DNA from: Thermodesulfobacteriaceae bacterium | Lineage (GTDB): Bacteria; Desulfobacterota; Dissulfuribacteria; Dissulfuribacterales; UBA3076 | Assembly: GCA_012961845.1 (NCBI GenBank) | Contig: DTYO01000113.1 | Location: 1 to 14,419, forward strand | DNA length: 14,419 nucleotides | Reading direction: 5' to 3' | Part shown: in pieces, positions 6,869 through 14,303 of the stretch | Layout of the letters: every line of letters begins with the position of its first letter | Numbering within the stretch: position 1 is the stretch's first letter | Made by a program: the position numbers and the translations under genes | The notes under the pieces: generated by a model | What the model saw: the letters and a program-made list of their open reading frames with translations, nothing else | Told to the model about the DNA's origin: nothing | The model's database searches: none

Positions 6869-8530
6869 TTATTTCCTTCTCAGAATCTCGGTATAGCGCC
6901 ACAATCTGGACGACTTGATTGCTTCCAGTTCCTCTGCCCTTTCGAAAGCAAGCTTTTCGCAATGACTCAGCCCTTTTCTCAGGGCTTCTATTTCGTTCCG
7001 CTGAGCAGCCATCTGCTCACTCAGGGTTACCAGCTCCCTGTCTCTTTCGGCCACCAATTCTTCCGCCCCGGCAAGACCCGATCTCAATGCGTCCATTTCC
7101 TGCGTCTGTTCAGCAATAAGTTTTTCAGCCTGGGCAAGCGCCTGTCTCAACTCAGTAATCTGTTCTTCCAGCCTTAGCGTCCGTTCACGCCTCAATTCTG
7201 CAGCATCGGCACCTGGCTCCTTTTTCCATGCAGGATCATAATCATGAATGATGCCGGGGGACGCCATGACAACGAACTGATAAGTGATGCCGTCCGGCCT
7301 GTTGAGTATGGCATCCTGAACTTCCTCAGGAAAATCCGCAAAGTCGTCCTTGATCTCGGTTTCTTCAGGAAGTCTGACTACGGTTTCAAGTTTTTCTACG
7401 GAAAACCTGCAGTCCTCCAACAACGCAACCAAGCTTTCCCTGGTAAAAAACCGCAGATGAGTCTTGTCCAGCAGCCCCTCATCCGTATAATCAAACCGGC
7501 CTCTCAACAGATTTCCGACCACTGCTGCATGGCCGATATTCGGGATCGACACCAGAAGTTTACCCTCTTTCCTGAGCAGCTTCCAGCATGAGCGCAGCAC
7601 CCGGCCCGGATCTTTGAGATGTTCCAAGACATCGCTGGCAACAATATAGTCATAGGATTCGACATTCCACTTCTCTTCCAGCAGGACATCGTCCAAATCC
7701 ACTATATACATTTCCCGGCAGTACGGTATGGTCCTTTCCGCCATTTCCGGTGATATTTCAACGCAATCTACAACACAGTGCAATGTCTCACGCAGATATC
7801 TTGTGAAAAAGCCTGTAGCAGGTCCCAGTTCGAGTACAGTGGAATTCGGCTGAATCCACCCTGCCAGCCTGCCCAGAGAATCTGAATCATCCGGCCGTAT
7901 CCCGGTGGAACGCTCATAGACATGGTATTTCTTATCTTCCTCTGCCGTGACCCTCGGGGCTTTCTCTGCAGCGGCTGGCCCCTCGGAACCTGAATGCCCT
8001 CCGGGTTTTCTGGCAACAAGCACCGTATCGGCCCATGTGTCACTATCGTCGGAAAACCCACTGGGTTCCCTATCGGTCCTGACCTCCAGGGCTTTCAGGC
8101 CGGCATACCTGGCAAGCGCCCTGAAACCGTCCGGATAAAAACGCCAGCAGTCAACCGGATACCTGTGCTCCGGCCCGCCGGACGGAGCAATAATACAGCA
8201 CATGCCGCCTGGCTTGAGTATCCTGGCAACCTCTTTCATAGTCAGCCAGAAGTATTCTATGTGCTCAAACGTCTGGCCTGAAACCACCACATCCACTGAT
8301 TCTGTTTTTATTTCCGTCCAGTTGTAAGGATCATTCAGAACCAGATCAATATTCGCCCCCTGTTCCAGATCGACACCGATATACTGCCATTTTTCCCTGT
8401 GAAAAAACCGCCTGTATGACCCCCCGATATCCTGTGCGCCTATGTCAACTATTATCAGTGCAGTATCTCCCTTGTCCAAGAGATATTTCTCCACAAAAGT
8501 CTTCATATTGTCCAAGGAACTTAGATGCAC
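6869..8530 (-). CDS. Double SAM methyltransferase with C-terminal coiled coil
   Basis: A 553-residue protein with two class I SAM-dependent methyltransferase domains. The first (about 25-175) has the SAM-binding loop VDIGAQDIGG (28-37), YIGVDL, and FEHIEYF. The second (about 205-425) has VLELGPATGFFT (232-243), CVEISPEMAE and SDVLEHLKDPGRVL. Residues 444-540 form a long charged coiled coil, ending in ELEAIKSSRLWR. The role is probably O-methylation of a sugar in the exported glycan. A methyltransferase joined to a coiled coil next to a Wzt with a binding domain recalls WbdD of E. coli O9a, which caps chains and sets their length, but the WbdD kinase domain is not seen here. The start is GTG at 8530, 2 bases past the Wzt stop, with CGGAAA upstream; the sequence MHLSSLDNMKTFVEKYL reads as a natural start. 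An ATG at 8506 is the alternative. Confidence 0.85.
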   Translation of the reverse strand: MHLSSLDNMKTFVEKYLLDKGDTALIIVDIGAQDIGGSYRRFFHREKWQYIGVDLEQGANIDLVLNDPYNWTEIKTESVDVVVSGQTFEHIEYFWLTMKEVARILKPGGMCCIIAPSGGPEHRYPVDCWRFYPDGFRALARYAGLKALEVRTDREPSGFSDDSDTWADTVLVARKPGGHSGSEGPAAAEKAPRVTAEEDKKYHVYERSTGIRPDDSDSLGRLAGWIQPNSTVLELGPATGFFTRYLRETLHCVVDCVEISPEMAERTIPYCREMYIVDLDDVLLEEKWNVESYDYIVASDVLEHLKDPGRVLRSCWKLLRKEGKLLVSIPNIGHAAVVGNLLRGRFDYTDEGLLDKTHLRFFTRESLVALLEDCRFSVEKLETVVRLPEETEIKDDFADFPEEVQDAILNRPDGITYQFVVMASPGIIHDYDPAWKKEPGADAAELRRERTLRLEEQITELRQALAQAEKLIAEQTQEMDALRSGLAGAEELVAERDRELVTLSEQMAAQRNEIEALRKGLSHCEKLAFERAEELEAIKSSRLWRYTEILRRK

Positions 8531-8532
8531 GA

Positions 8533-9804
8533 CTATTTTCCGATTTTCACCTTGAAATCCGCCTGTCCCAGACCTACCAGACCGACAAGTCTAATTGTCT
8601 GGACACAATTGACAAGTAATAAATCGTGTATCCAGTGATGCTGGACATGATCTTCCAGAGTCCCGTCAGCTACAGCCACGGTAATCGCATAACTTCCAGC
8701 CACAAGATGGGGCCAGATGAACCTGAACGAAACCATGACCTTTTCTCCGCCGGGAAATTGAGGGCAGTCTTTTTCAACTGTAAGGTTGTTATAACCAAAT
8801 ATTTCCATCCCGAGACGGTTTTTTACTGTAAAACCGACTATCGGTCGTTCAATGGTTTCAAATGTCTCTATCATTACTTCCACTGCAACTTCTTCACCGC
8901 CAAATACCGATTCTACAGCTCCCCTGGAACAGGATATCAGTTCCGTCCTCAGTATCTTTGCCCCTCCCCTGCCGAAGGACTGGAAATTCCCGGGCCTTTC
9001 CTGGACGTCGGCAGTCTCCGGAAGTTCAGCACCGGCCGATTCTCCGTCGGAGTGACCGGACTCATCCACTCCTTCATACATTGCTTCAGTATAATGCTTT
9101 ATTATTTCTCTGGGCGGACCTGTCTGTACTATTCTGCCCTGATGCAGCCAGATCACCCTGTCGCACAGTGTAAGAACGGCATTGAGGTCATGGGATACGA
9201 ATATAATGGTACAATCGCCCTGAAATGATTTGATTTTAGCCATGCTTTTGTGCTGAAAAGGCGCATCTCCTACGGAGAGGGCTTCGTCTATCACGAGTAT
9301 GTCCGGCGAAATGTTTGTGGCCACGGCAAAGGCCAGACGCACCATCATACCGCTTGAGTAATTCTTTACAGGCTGATCAATAAAATCGCCGATTGCGGCA
9401 AATTCGACAATCTCGTCAAATCTTCTCTCCATCTCTCTCTTCCCTTTTCCGGCCAGGGCCCCTGCAAAGAAAACATTCTGCCTGCCTGTGAATTCAGGAT
9501 TGAAACCAGAACCCAGCTCCAGCAGGGCGGAAATCTCACCGGCTACACGGACCTGTCCCCGGGTAGGCTGCAGAATGCCGCAGATCACTTTCAGAAGAGT
9601 CGATTTTCCACTTCCGTTAAATCCGATAATACCCCAGCTTTCTCCCCGGGGTATGGCTATACTGATCCCCTTGATGGCAAAAAAATCCGTATGGTACCGC
9701 CGCTTGAAAGGATGAAATGCCTCTTTGAGTCGGTCTGCAGGAGACTGATAGAGTCGGAAACTCTTGGAAACATCGGTCAATTCTACAGCATTACCTTGAG
9801 ACAT
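8533..9804 (-). CDS. wzt: ABC transporter ATPase for polysaccharide export with C-terminal binding domain (Wzt-like)
   Basis: A 423-residue ATPase that powers export of a lipid-linked polysaccharide across the inner membrane. The nucleotide-binding domain (1-245) has Walker A GFNGSGKST (61-69), signature YSSGM (149-153), Walker B ILVIDEA (169-175) and the H-loop histidine H205 in FVSHD. The form SVGD after Walker B, and QHKSMAKI, are typical of Wzt/TagH-like exporters. An acidic linker (245-275) joins to a beta-rich C-terminal domain (280-423) with FGYNN and QHHWIHDLLLV. In E. coli O9a the same domain binds the capped end of the O-antigen. The start is ATG at 9804. Another in-frame ATG at 9828 overlaps the permease stop as ATGA, a layout typical of coupling, and would add 8 residues. 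Confidence 0.92.
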   Translation of the reverse strand: MSQGNAVELTDVSKSFRLYQSPADRLKEAFHPFKRRYHTDFFAIKGISIAIPRGESWGIIGFNGSGKSTLLKVICGILQPTRGQVRVAGEISALLELGSGFNPEFTGRQNVFFAGALAGKGKREMERRFDEIVEFAAIGDFIDQPVKNYSSGMMVRLAFAVATNISPDILVIDEALSVGDAPFQHKSMAKIKSFQGDCTIIFVSHDLNAVLTLCDRVIWLHQGRIVQTGPPREIIKHYTEAMYEGVDESGHSDGESAGAELPETADVQERPGNFQSFGRGGAKILRTELISCSRGAVESVFGGEEVAVEVMIETFETIERPIVGFTVKNRLGMEIFGYNNLTVEKDCPQFPGGEKVMVSFRFIWPHLVAGSYAITVAVADGTLEDHVQHHWIHDLLLVNCVQTIRLVGLVGLGQADFKVKIGK

Positions 9805-9824
9805 CGGACAATTCCGTTCATCCC

Positions 9825-10637
9825 TCATATTACGTCGGCAAAGTGCGGCTTGAGACGCCTGAAGACAAGCGCGCCCACGATGAAAATACCAGCGGCTGCA
9901 AGCCAATAATACAGGGCCCACTGCCAGTCCTGCCAGAATGGAACCGAATAGATAAAAGAATCTCTGTAGCCCTGGACAATATAGAAAACCGGATTAAGCT
10001 TCAGTATCCGCTGTACGTTTTCAGGCATGATCTGAATATCCCAGAAAATGGGAGTGCTCCAGAAACCTATCTGAAGCAGGAGCTGCACCACCTGGCCTGT
10101 ATCCCGGAGAAACACATTGAGCGCAGATGTCAGCCATCCCAGCCCCAGTACCAGAACCGACATTGCAAAAAAATAATAGACTGCCTGGAAAAAATAGACT
10201 GTTACCGGCATATCGTGCAGAACGATCAACAAGATCAGCAGGACCAGAAAGACTGCATGACTTACAAGCGATGACAATATCTTGACAACAGGAAAAATGG
10301 ACGAAGGAAACACCACCTTTTTGATCAGATGTGCATTATTGGTGACCATCAGGGTTGACCCGGACCAGATCTCGGAAAAACAGAACCATATTGCCATGCC
10401 GGCAGTGAGCCATACGACAAACGGAACATCATTCATGGGCTGTGTCTTCAATCCGAATCCGAACACGAACCAGAATATGAGTATCATGACTGCCGGATTG
10501 ATAAATGTCCATACGAAACCCAGCCATGACCCCACATATTGAACGGAAATTTCCCTTCTCACCATCTCCAGTATGAGGTTTCTGCGATCAATAATGAGCC
10601 GGATAAAATACCAGAGAATTTTTATTTTACTGGACAT
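9825..10637 (-). CDS. wzm: ABC-2 type polysaccharide exporter permease (Wzm-like)
   Basis: A 270-residue inner-membrane permease that pairs with the ATPase downstream to flip a lipid-linked polysaccharide. About six hydrophobic segments are visible, near 38-62, 72-92, 115-140, 146-175, 183-202 and 238-260. Typical family features are the amphipathic N-terminal helix RNLILEMVRREISVQYVGS, the segment LRDTGQVVQLLLQIGFW, and LNPVFYIVQGYRDS near the last segment. Length fits the ABC-2 Wzm family. It is the first gene of the five-gene minus-strand operon. ATG at 10637 is chosen; an in-frame TTG at 10646 gives 3 extra residues. Neither has a clear Shine-Dalgarno sequence. Its C-terminal end overlaps a possible upstream start of the ATPase gene. 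Confidence 0.92.
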   Translation of the reverse strand: MSSKIKILWYFIRLIIDRRNLILEMVRREISVQYVGSWLGFVWTFINPAVMILIFWFVFGFGLKTQPMNDVPFVVWLTAGMAIWFCFSEIWSGSTLMVTNNAHLIKKVVFPSSIFPVVKILSSLVSHAVFLVLLILLIVLHDMPVTVYFFQAVYYFFAMSVLVLGLGWLTSALNVFLRDTGQVVQLLLQIGFWSTPIFWDIQIMPENVQRILKLNPVFYIVQGYRDSFIYSVPFWQDWQWALYYWLAAAGIFIVGALVFRRLKPHFADVI

Positions 10638-10693
10638 GGAAGACAATATTTATGTTTCTGAACCACGGTCAGCAAATACTCACAAAGTTGTTT

Positions 10694-10722
10694 ATAATAC
10701 ATGTGCTGACACAGTGGATAAA
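10694..10722 (-). promoter_or_regulatory. Possible sigma-70 type promoter of the glycan operon
   Basis: On the minus strand TATTAT (10694-10699) is a fair -10 box. TTTATC (10717-10722), 17 bases upstream, is a poor -35. The start would be about 50 bases ahead of the permease ATG at 10637. It is the best match I could find for this operon, but weak. Confidence 0.3.
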
Positions 10723-10936
10723 AAGGCAGAATCTTGTAATAAAATCATTACAAAAAACTTAAAGAAACTTTTTTAATATTCAATGATGCCGCCTGCTGCA
10801 ATTTATCCGGCTGCCTGATAATGTATGGGGCGTCGGGAGTGTGGAAAAGCGGCATTTAAGGGCAGGCACAGGTCGATTCCATTCCGCCTGTATTCTCTAC
10901 CCGCTATTGAAACTGTCTGACCAATCGGCAACAACA

Positions 10937-10952
10937 TGGCATATGATTTGCT
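10937..10952 (+). promoter_or_regulatory. Sigma-54 (RpoN) promoter of the large secreted protein
   Basis: TGGCATATGATTTGCT matches the -24/-12 consensus TGGCAC-N5-TTGCW at all but one of the defined positions, with GG and GC separated by exactly 10 bases. The start should be near 10962, giving a leader of about 197 nt that carries the hairpins at 11003-11030 and 11076-11102. Transcription would then need an enhancer-binding activator; the inverted repeat at 10786-10855 lies at the usual distance for one. Confidence 0.6.
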
Positions 10953-11002
10953 TATTAACTTTCAATCAAAGTAAAAACTGAACGGTTAATCTAGGTTTTC
11001 AG

Positions 11003-11030
11003 TGCCTGTACACTACATACTGTGCAGGCA
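11003..11030 (+). repeat. Hairpin with 10-bp stem in the leader of the large secreted protein
   Basis: TGCCTGTACA (11003-11012) pairs with TGTGCAGGCA (11021-11030) through ten pairs, one a G-T wobble, with an 8-base loop. No T-run follows on either strand, so it is not an intrinsic terminator. It lies about 40 bases past the predicted sigma-54 start, so it would be in the RNA leader. It could equally be a DNA operator. Confidence 0.5.
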
Positions 11031-11075
11031 AATTACGACATCATGTCCGGCTGCAGAACAAAAACATTTTTCCGC

Positions 11076-11102
11076 GTAGGCTATTATAACCTACCGGAGG
11101 TT
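11076..11102 (+). promoter_or_regulatory. Overlapping dyads: 19-bp near-palindrome and second inverted repeat
   Basis: GTAGGCTATTATAACCTAC (11076-11094) is symmetric at all positions but one pair around its centre. AACCT (11088-11092), part of its right arm, also pairs with AGGTT (11098-11102). The two foldings exclude each other in RNA. The second would hide a GGAGG at 11096-11100. As DNA, the palindrome is operator-like and contains a TATTAT/TATAAC -10-like core. Confidence 0.4.
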
Positions 11103-11147
11103 CAGATTCAGCCAGGCTAAAAAAAAAATGGGCAAATATGACCGTTT

Positions 11148-11153
11148 AAGGAG
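11148..11153 (+). promoter_or_regulatory. Ribosome-binding site of the large secreted protein
   Basis: AAGGAG ends 5 bases before the ATG at 11159. It is the strongest Shine-Dalgarno sequence in the window and fixes the start of the gene. Confidence 0.8.
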
Positions 11154-11158
11154 CCGTC

Positions 11159-14100
11159 ATGAAAAGAAATTTAACATGTTTTAGTCTGCTGGCCACCTTT
11201 ATCTCAACACTGCTGATCGCTTCTGCCTCATTTGGTGCATTCGTTGATCCTTCGGAACCAAGAACCATCAGAGTCCCCAAGGACAAGCCTACGATTCAGG
11301 ATGGAATCAATGCTGCCCGCGATGGTGACACAGTACTGGTTGCAGACGGCACCTACACCGGACCCGGCAATCGCAATCTCGACTTCAGAGGCAGGGCCAT
11401 AACGGTCATGTCGGAAAACGGTCCTTCCAGATGCGTCATAGACTGCCAAGGGCTGGACCGTGGTGTTGAATTTAAAGGAGACGAGAGGCATGATTCCGTG
11501 TTGAGCGGATTTACCATCAAGAACGGCCATACCTCCGGCAAGGGAGGCGGCATCTACATCCACAAGAAGTCATCCCCAACCATCGAGAACTGTGTAATTA
11601 AATCCTGCAGTTCTGATAACGACGGCGGCGGCATGGCCATAAATTATTCTGATCCGGTACTCATTGACTGCGTCATAAGATCAAACCACTGCATAGATGA
11701 CGGCGGAGGAATCTATGTATTGAACAGTGCCCCGGAATTCGACCGGTGCATCATCCAGAACAATACAGCCATAGGCTATACCATTGATCCGGAAACAGAG
11801 GAAAAACACTACGTCAAGTCAGCAGACGGCGGTGGAATCTATATCAACAACGATGCAATAACGGCTACAGTACAATTCACCAACTGTTTGATCAGTGACA
11901 ACCATGCTAGAGGTGTGGGAGGTGGAATGCAGCTTTATTATGCCCCTTCAGATATAATCAACTGCACCGTGGCACGAAATTCACTTGCAGACACCAAGGG
12001 AGATGGGAGTGCGATAAACATCTTCGGCTACGCGGAAATAAATATCATAAATTCAATTGTCTGGGACAACAACAAATCAGGCAGGCAGATAGAATTCGCA
12101 TCGTGCAAGGCCCATGCAAATATTTCCTACTGTACAATTCCATGGAGCGTCAACTCCAACAAATTCACCGGTTCCAACAACCTCATGAAAGATCCGCTTT
12201 TTCGGAATGCCTATAAAAAGGACTATCATCTTACCGGCTCATCACCATGTATTGATGCAGGTACGAATTCCGTAGGGGTAAAGGTGGATATCGAAAACAG
12301 GCTGCGCCCTCAGAACGGTGTCGATATCGGTGCATACGAACATGGCGGCCAGAGCAATGAACCGCCTGAAATCGATAAATTTGATGCAGACGTCACGTCA
12401 GGCATGGCTCCTCTTGAAGTGACCTTCACATGTAAAGCAGTGGATTCTGACGGCGGGATCGAAGAGTTCACCATGGACTTTGGTGACGGCTCTGGGAAAT
12501 CCACCAATAAAACCGGCATTTTTACCCACACCTATGATGCAAGCGGTATATTCAAGGCCAGATGCAAGGTTACCGACGATGCCGGGGCCGGAACAGCTTC
12601 CGATTATATCACCATCGAGGTCTCTGTCTACAATCCGAACAACGAACCGCCGGTCATCGAAGAATTCTCAGCCGATCCCATATCGGGAGAGCCCCCGCTG
12701 ACAGTGAATTTTACCTGTGATGCAAACGATCCAGATGGAAATGTGCTGGGTTATATACTGAAATACTCATGGGATTTCGGAGACGGTGCCAGAGAATCAG
12801 GGACTTCCAATTCGATCTCACATACATATGATGAACCCGGTATCTACACAGCCAGCTGCTCAGTAAGAGATGAAAATGGAGAAGTGGTTATTTCCGCACC
12901 TCTCAAGATATCGGTCGGCGTAGAGGAACAGCATAATCTGTACTTCCTTAACGTGGCCAGCCTTGGAGCCTGGGAAACTGAAATCTGCGTAATAAACACC
13001 AACAGCCGGGAGGAAATCTCTGGGACATTTTCTGCCTATGACGATTCGGGAACAAAGGTTTCCAGAGAAATCGAACTAAAACTGCCGCCTCTGGCAAGAA
13101 AGCAGATGACCGTTGGATCATACTTCCCTGAATCATACAAGATCGCATACCTCGTCTTCTCGTCCGATTCCGAAGATAATGTCGGATACATAAAACTTTA
13201 TTCAGGCGGTCTTTATCGGGTGGCCGTACCTGCAGCATCAGACGTAGATCACGATGACCTTTTCATTGCCCACATTGCCTCCAACCACGAATGGTGGACA
13301 GGAATAAGCCTTTTGAATACCACCGTAGTAGCCAGAGAAATCACAATAGAGTTTGATAACGGTGAAATAGAAAAGATAGCCCTTAATCCCGGAGAACATC
13401 GCTCCTTTACCATAGGCAGTCTCATAGGAGGTCTGCCGCAGCAGGACATCCATGCAGCCCGCATAAAAAATGCCGAAGGCATCATCGGCCTGGAACTTTT
13501 TGGCTGCGGCTATCAGTTGAGCGGGTTACTGCTCAAGGAAGATACCGAATCGGTGATTTTCATTCCTCATGTGGCAGACAACGATACGTGGTGGACCGGA
13601 ATTGTAGCCTACGATCCGTATGCATCGAATGATAAATTGAATATCAGGCCCTACTCAGCAGACGGAAAAGAGCTGCCACCAGTTTCGGTAACCTTCAATT
13701 TCGGCTCTCAGAAATTCATGTCGCTGGTGAATGCACTGAATCTGTCACCTGATACCGCCTGGCTGGCTATTGAAAGCGAAAATGGAGGCATATCCGGTTT
13801 TGAACTGTTCGGCACCACGGACGGAACGCAAATGGCCGGCTATACAGCGGTGGGCATAAGCAACCGGTCCGGAATATTTCCAAAGCTTGAGAAAAGGGGC
13901 TGGACAGGAATCGCCCTGGTCAATACCGGAGCGGACCCCACAAACGTGACCCTGACCGCATATGAAGATTCAGGTACCGAAATAGCCCATACTGTACTGA
14001 CTATCAATGCACACACAAAGACAGTGGAATATGCTGAAGAGCTCTTTCTGGAAGACATAAGCGGAGCGACATACTTGACTTACAGTTCAGACTCTACAGA

Positions 14101-14164
14101 GGTTGTCGGCTTCCAGCTGAACGGTGACGGAGGCAGGATGCTGGACGGATTGCCCAGGATGTAA
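11159..14164 (+). CDS. Large secreted protein: beta-helix, two PKD domains, four Trp-rich modules
   Basis: A 1001-residue exported protein with a signal peptide at 1-27. Residues 35-395 are a right-handed parallel beta-helix of the pectate-lyase-like fold: TIQDGINAARDGDTVLVADG is the usual entry, followed by coils with GGGIYI and NCxI repeats, and DPLFRNAYKKDYHLTG with SPCIDAGTN at the end. No catalytic residues could be assigned. Two PKD domains follow (401-490, core TMDFGDGSG; 495-588, core YSWDFGDGA, each ending in HTYD). The C-terminal 400 residues are four tandem modules (593-692, 700-793, 798-898, 905-1001), the middle two with a full WWTGI. The protein could bind or act on a polysaccharide outside the cell, perhaps the one exported by the neighbouring operon. 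It is preceded by a sigma-54 type promoter and followed by a strong terminator, so it is a single-gene unit. Domain calls are firm; the role is inferred. Confidence 0.9.
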   Translation: MKRNLTCFSLLATFISTLLIASASFGAFVDPSEPRTIRVPKDKPTIQDGINAARDGDTVLVADGTYTGPGNRNLDFRGRAITVMSENGPSRCVIDCQGLDRGVEFKGDERHDSVLSGFTIKNGHTSGKGGGIYIHKKSSPTIENCVIKSCSSDNDGGGMAINYSDPVLIDCVIRSNHCIDDGGGIYVLNSAPEFDRCIIQNNTAIGYTIDPETEEKHYVKSADGGGIYINNDAITATVQFTNCLISDNHARGVGGGMQLYYAPSDIINCTVARNSLADTKGDGSAINIFGYAEINIINSIVWDNNKSGRQIEFASCKAHANISYCTIPWSVNSNKFTGSNNLMKDPLFRNAYKKDYHLTGSSPCIDAGTNSVGVKVDIENRLRPQNGVDIGAYEHGGQSNEPPEIDKFDADVTSGMAPLEVTFTCKAVDSDGGIEEFTMDFGDGSGKSTNKTGIFTHTYDASGIFKARCKVTDDAGAGTASDYITIEVSVYNPNNEPPVIEEFSADPISGEPPLTVNFTCDANDPDGNVLGYILKYSWDFGDGARESGTSNSISHTYDEPGIYTASCSVRDENGEVVISAPLKISVGVEEQHNLYFLNVASLGAWETEICVINTNSREEISGTFSAYDDSGTKVSREIELKLPPLARKQMTVGSYFPESYKIAYLVFSSDSEDNVGYIKLYSGGLYRVAVPAASDVDHDDLFIAHIASNHEWWTGISLLNTTVVAREITIEFDNGEIEKIALNPGEHRSFTIGSLIGGLPQQDIHAARIKNAEGIIGLELFGCGYQLSGLLLKEDTESVIFIPHVADNDTWWTGIVAYDPYASNDKLNIRPYSADGKELPPVSVTFNFGSQKFMSLVNALNLSPDTAWLAIESENGGISGFELFGTTDGTQMAGYTAVGISNRSGIFPKLEKRGWTGIALVNTGADPTNVTLTAYEDSGTEIAHTVLTINAHTKTVEYAEELFLEDISGATYLTYSSDSTEVVGFQLNGDGGRMLDGLPRM
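12935..14161 (+). repeat. Four tandem copies of the Trp-rich module (protein-level repeat)
   Basis: The copies start at 12935, 13256, 13550 and 13871, each coding for about 94-101 residues. Aligned motifs are: a Trp patch (AWETEICVINT, WWTGISLLNT, WWTGIVAYDP, GWTGIALVNT); a beta strand ending Y-x-D/A-S/D-G; a strand such as AYLVFSS, AARIKNA, AWLAIES or TYLTYSS; then G-Y/L/F-x-L-x-G; and a closing GL or its remnant (LSGLLL, MAGYTA, LDGLPR). The copies are well diverged at residue level, so they are an old duplication. Confidence 0.8.
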
Positions 14165-14184
14165 ACAGCAAACCCATTTCACTG

Positions 14185-14214
14185 AAAAGGATCCGTAAAA
14201 CCGGATCCTTTTTT
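14185..14214 (+). terminator. Strong intrinsic terminator of the large secreted protein gene
   Basis: AAAAGGATCCG (14185-14195) pairs with CGGATCCTTTT (14202-14212) around a 6-base loop, an 11-bp perfect stem running into six T. It begins 20 bases after the stop codon. The A-run on the left makes it possibly active in both directions. Confidence 0.9.
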
Positions 14215-14273
14215 ATGTCGGTCATGAGCTGCTTATTGCCTTGAACTCAGGCTTTTCTTTAACAGTTGAGCTG

Positions 14274-14303
14274 GTACTGCTCGCCGCAAACCCGCGTCAG
14301 TAC
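14274..14303. repeat. Inverted repeat downstream of the last gene
   Basis: GTACTG (14274-14279) and CAGTAC (14298-14303) are perfect complements with 18 bases between, and CGC/GCG (14282-14284, 14294-14296) can extend the stem inside. It lies in the gene-free stretch 14215-14419, where I see nothing else that I can name. Its function is unknown. Confidence 0.3.

Larger units (their letters stand above)
10638..11158. other. 521-bp divergent intergenic region with several dyads
   Basis: No gene is supported here. The region separates the minus-strand glycan operon from the plus-strand secreted protein. From left to right it holds: an AT-rich promoter-like stretch for the minus strand (near 10694-10722), a 7-bp inverted repeat ATGCCGC/GCGGCAT (10786-10792 and 10849-10855), a sigma-54 type promoter (10937-10952), a 10-bp-stem hairpin (11003-11030), a 19-bp near-palindrome overlapped by a second dyad (11076-11102), a run of ten A (11119-11128), and the ribosome-binding site of the next gene (11148-11153). 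Confidence 0.6.

Noticed and set aside
6861..6962. Longer N-terminus for the GT-A-like glycosyltransferase
   Set aside because: It would overlap the end of the methyltransferase gene. The start at 6860 has a ribosome-binding site, and MHVFTSI is a natural first strand.
8626..9228. 200-codon open frame on the plus strand
   Set aside because: Antisense to the C-terminal half of the Wzt-like ATPase. No domain and no promoter or ribosome-binding site was seen.
9829..9921. Longer N-terminus for the Wzt-like ATPase
   Set aside because: The frame beyond the ATG at 9828 lies inside the permease gene and adds nothing typical of Wzt. Starts at 9804 or 9828 fit the family.
10962..11158. Cyclic-di-GMP (GEMM) or other known riboswitch
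   Set aside because: The leader has hairpins, but I could not find the conserved core sequences of the GEMM class or of other riboswitches that I know.
11128..11184. 18-codon open frame in the leader, overlapping the start of the large secreted protein
   Set aside because: It is preceded only by the A-run and has no Shine-Dalgarno sequence. A frame of this length is expected by chance.
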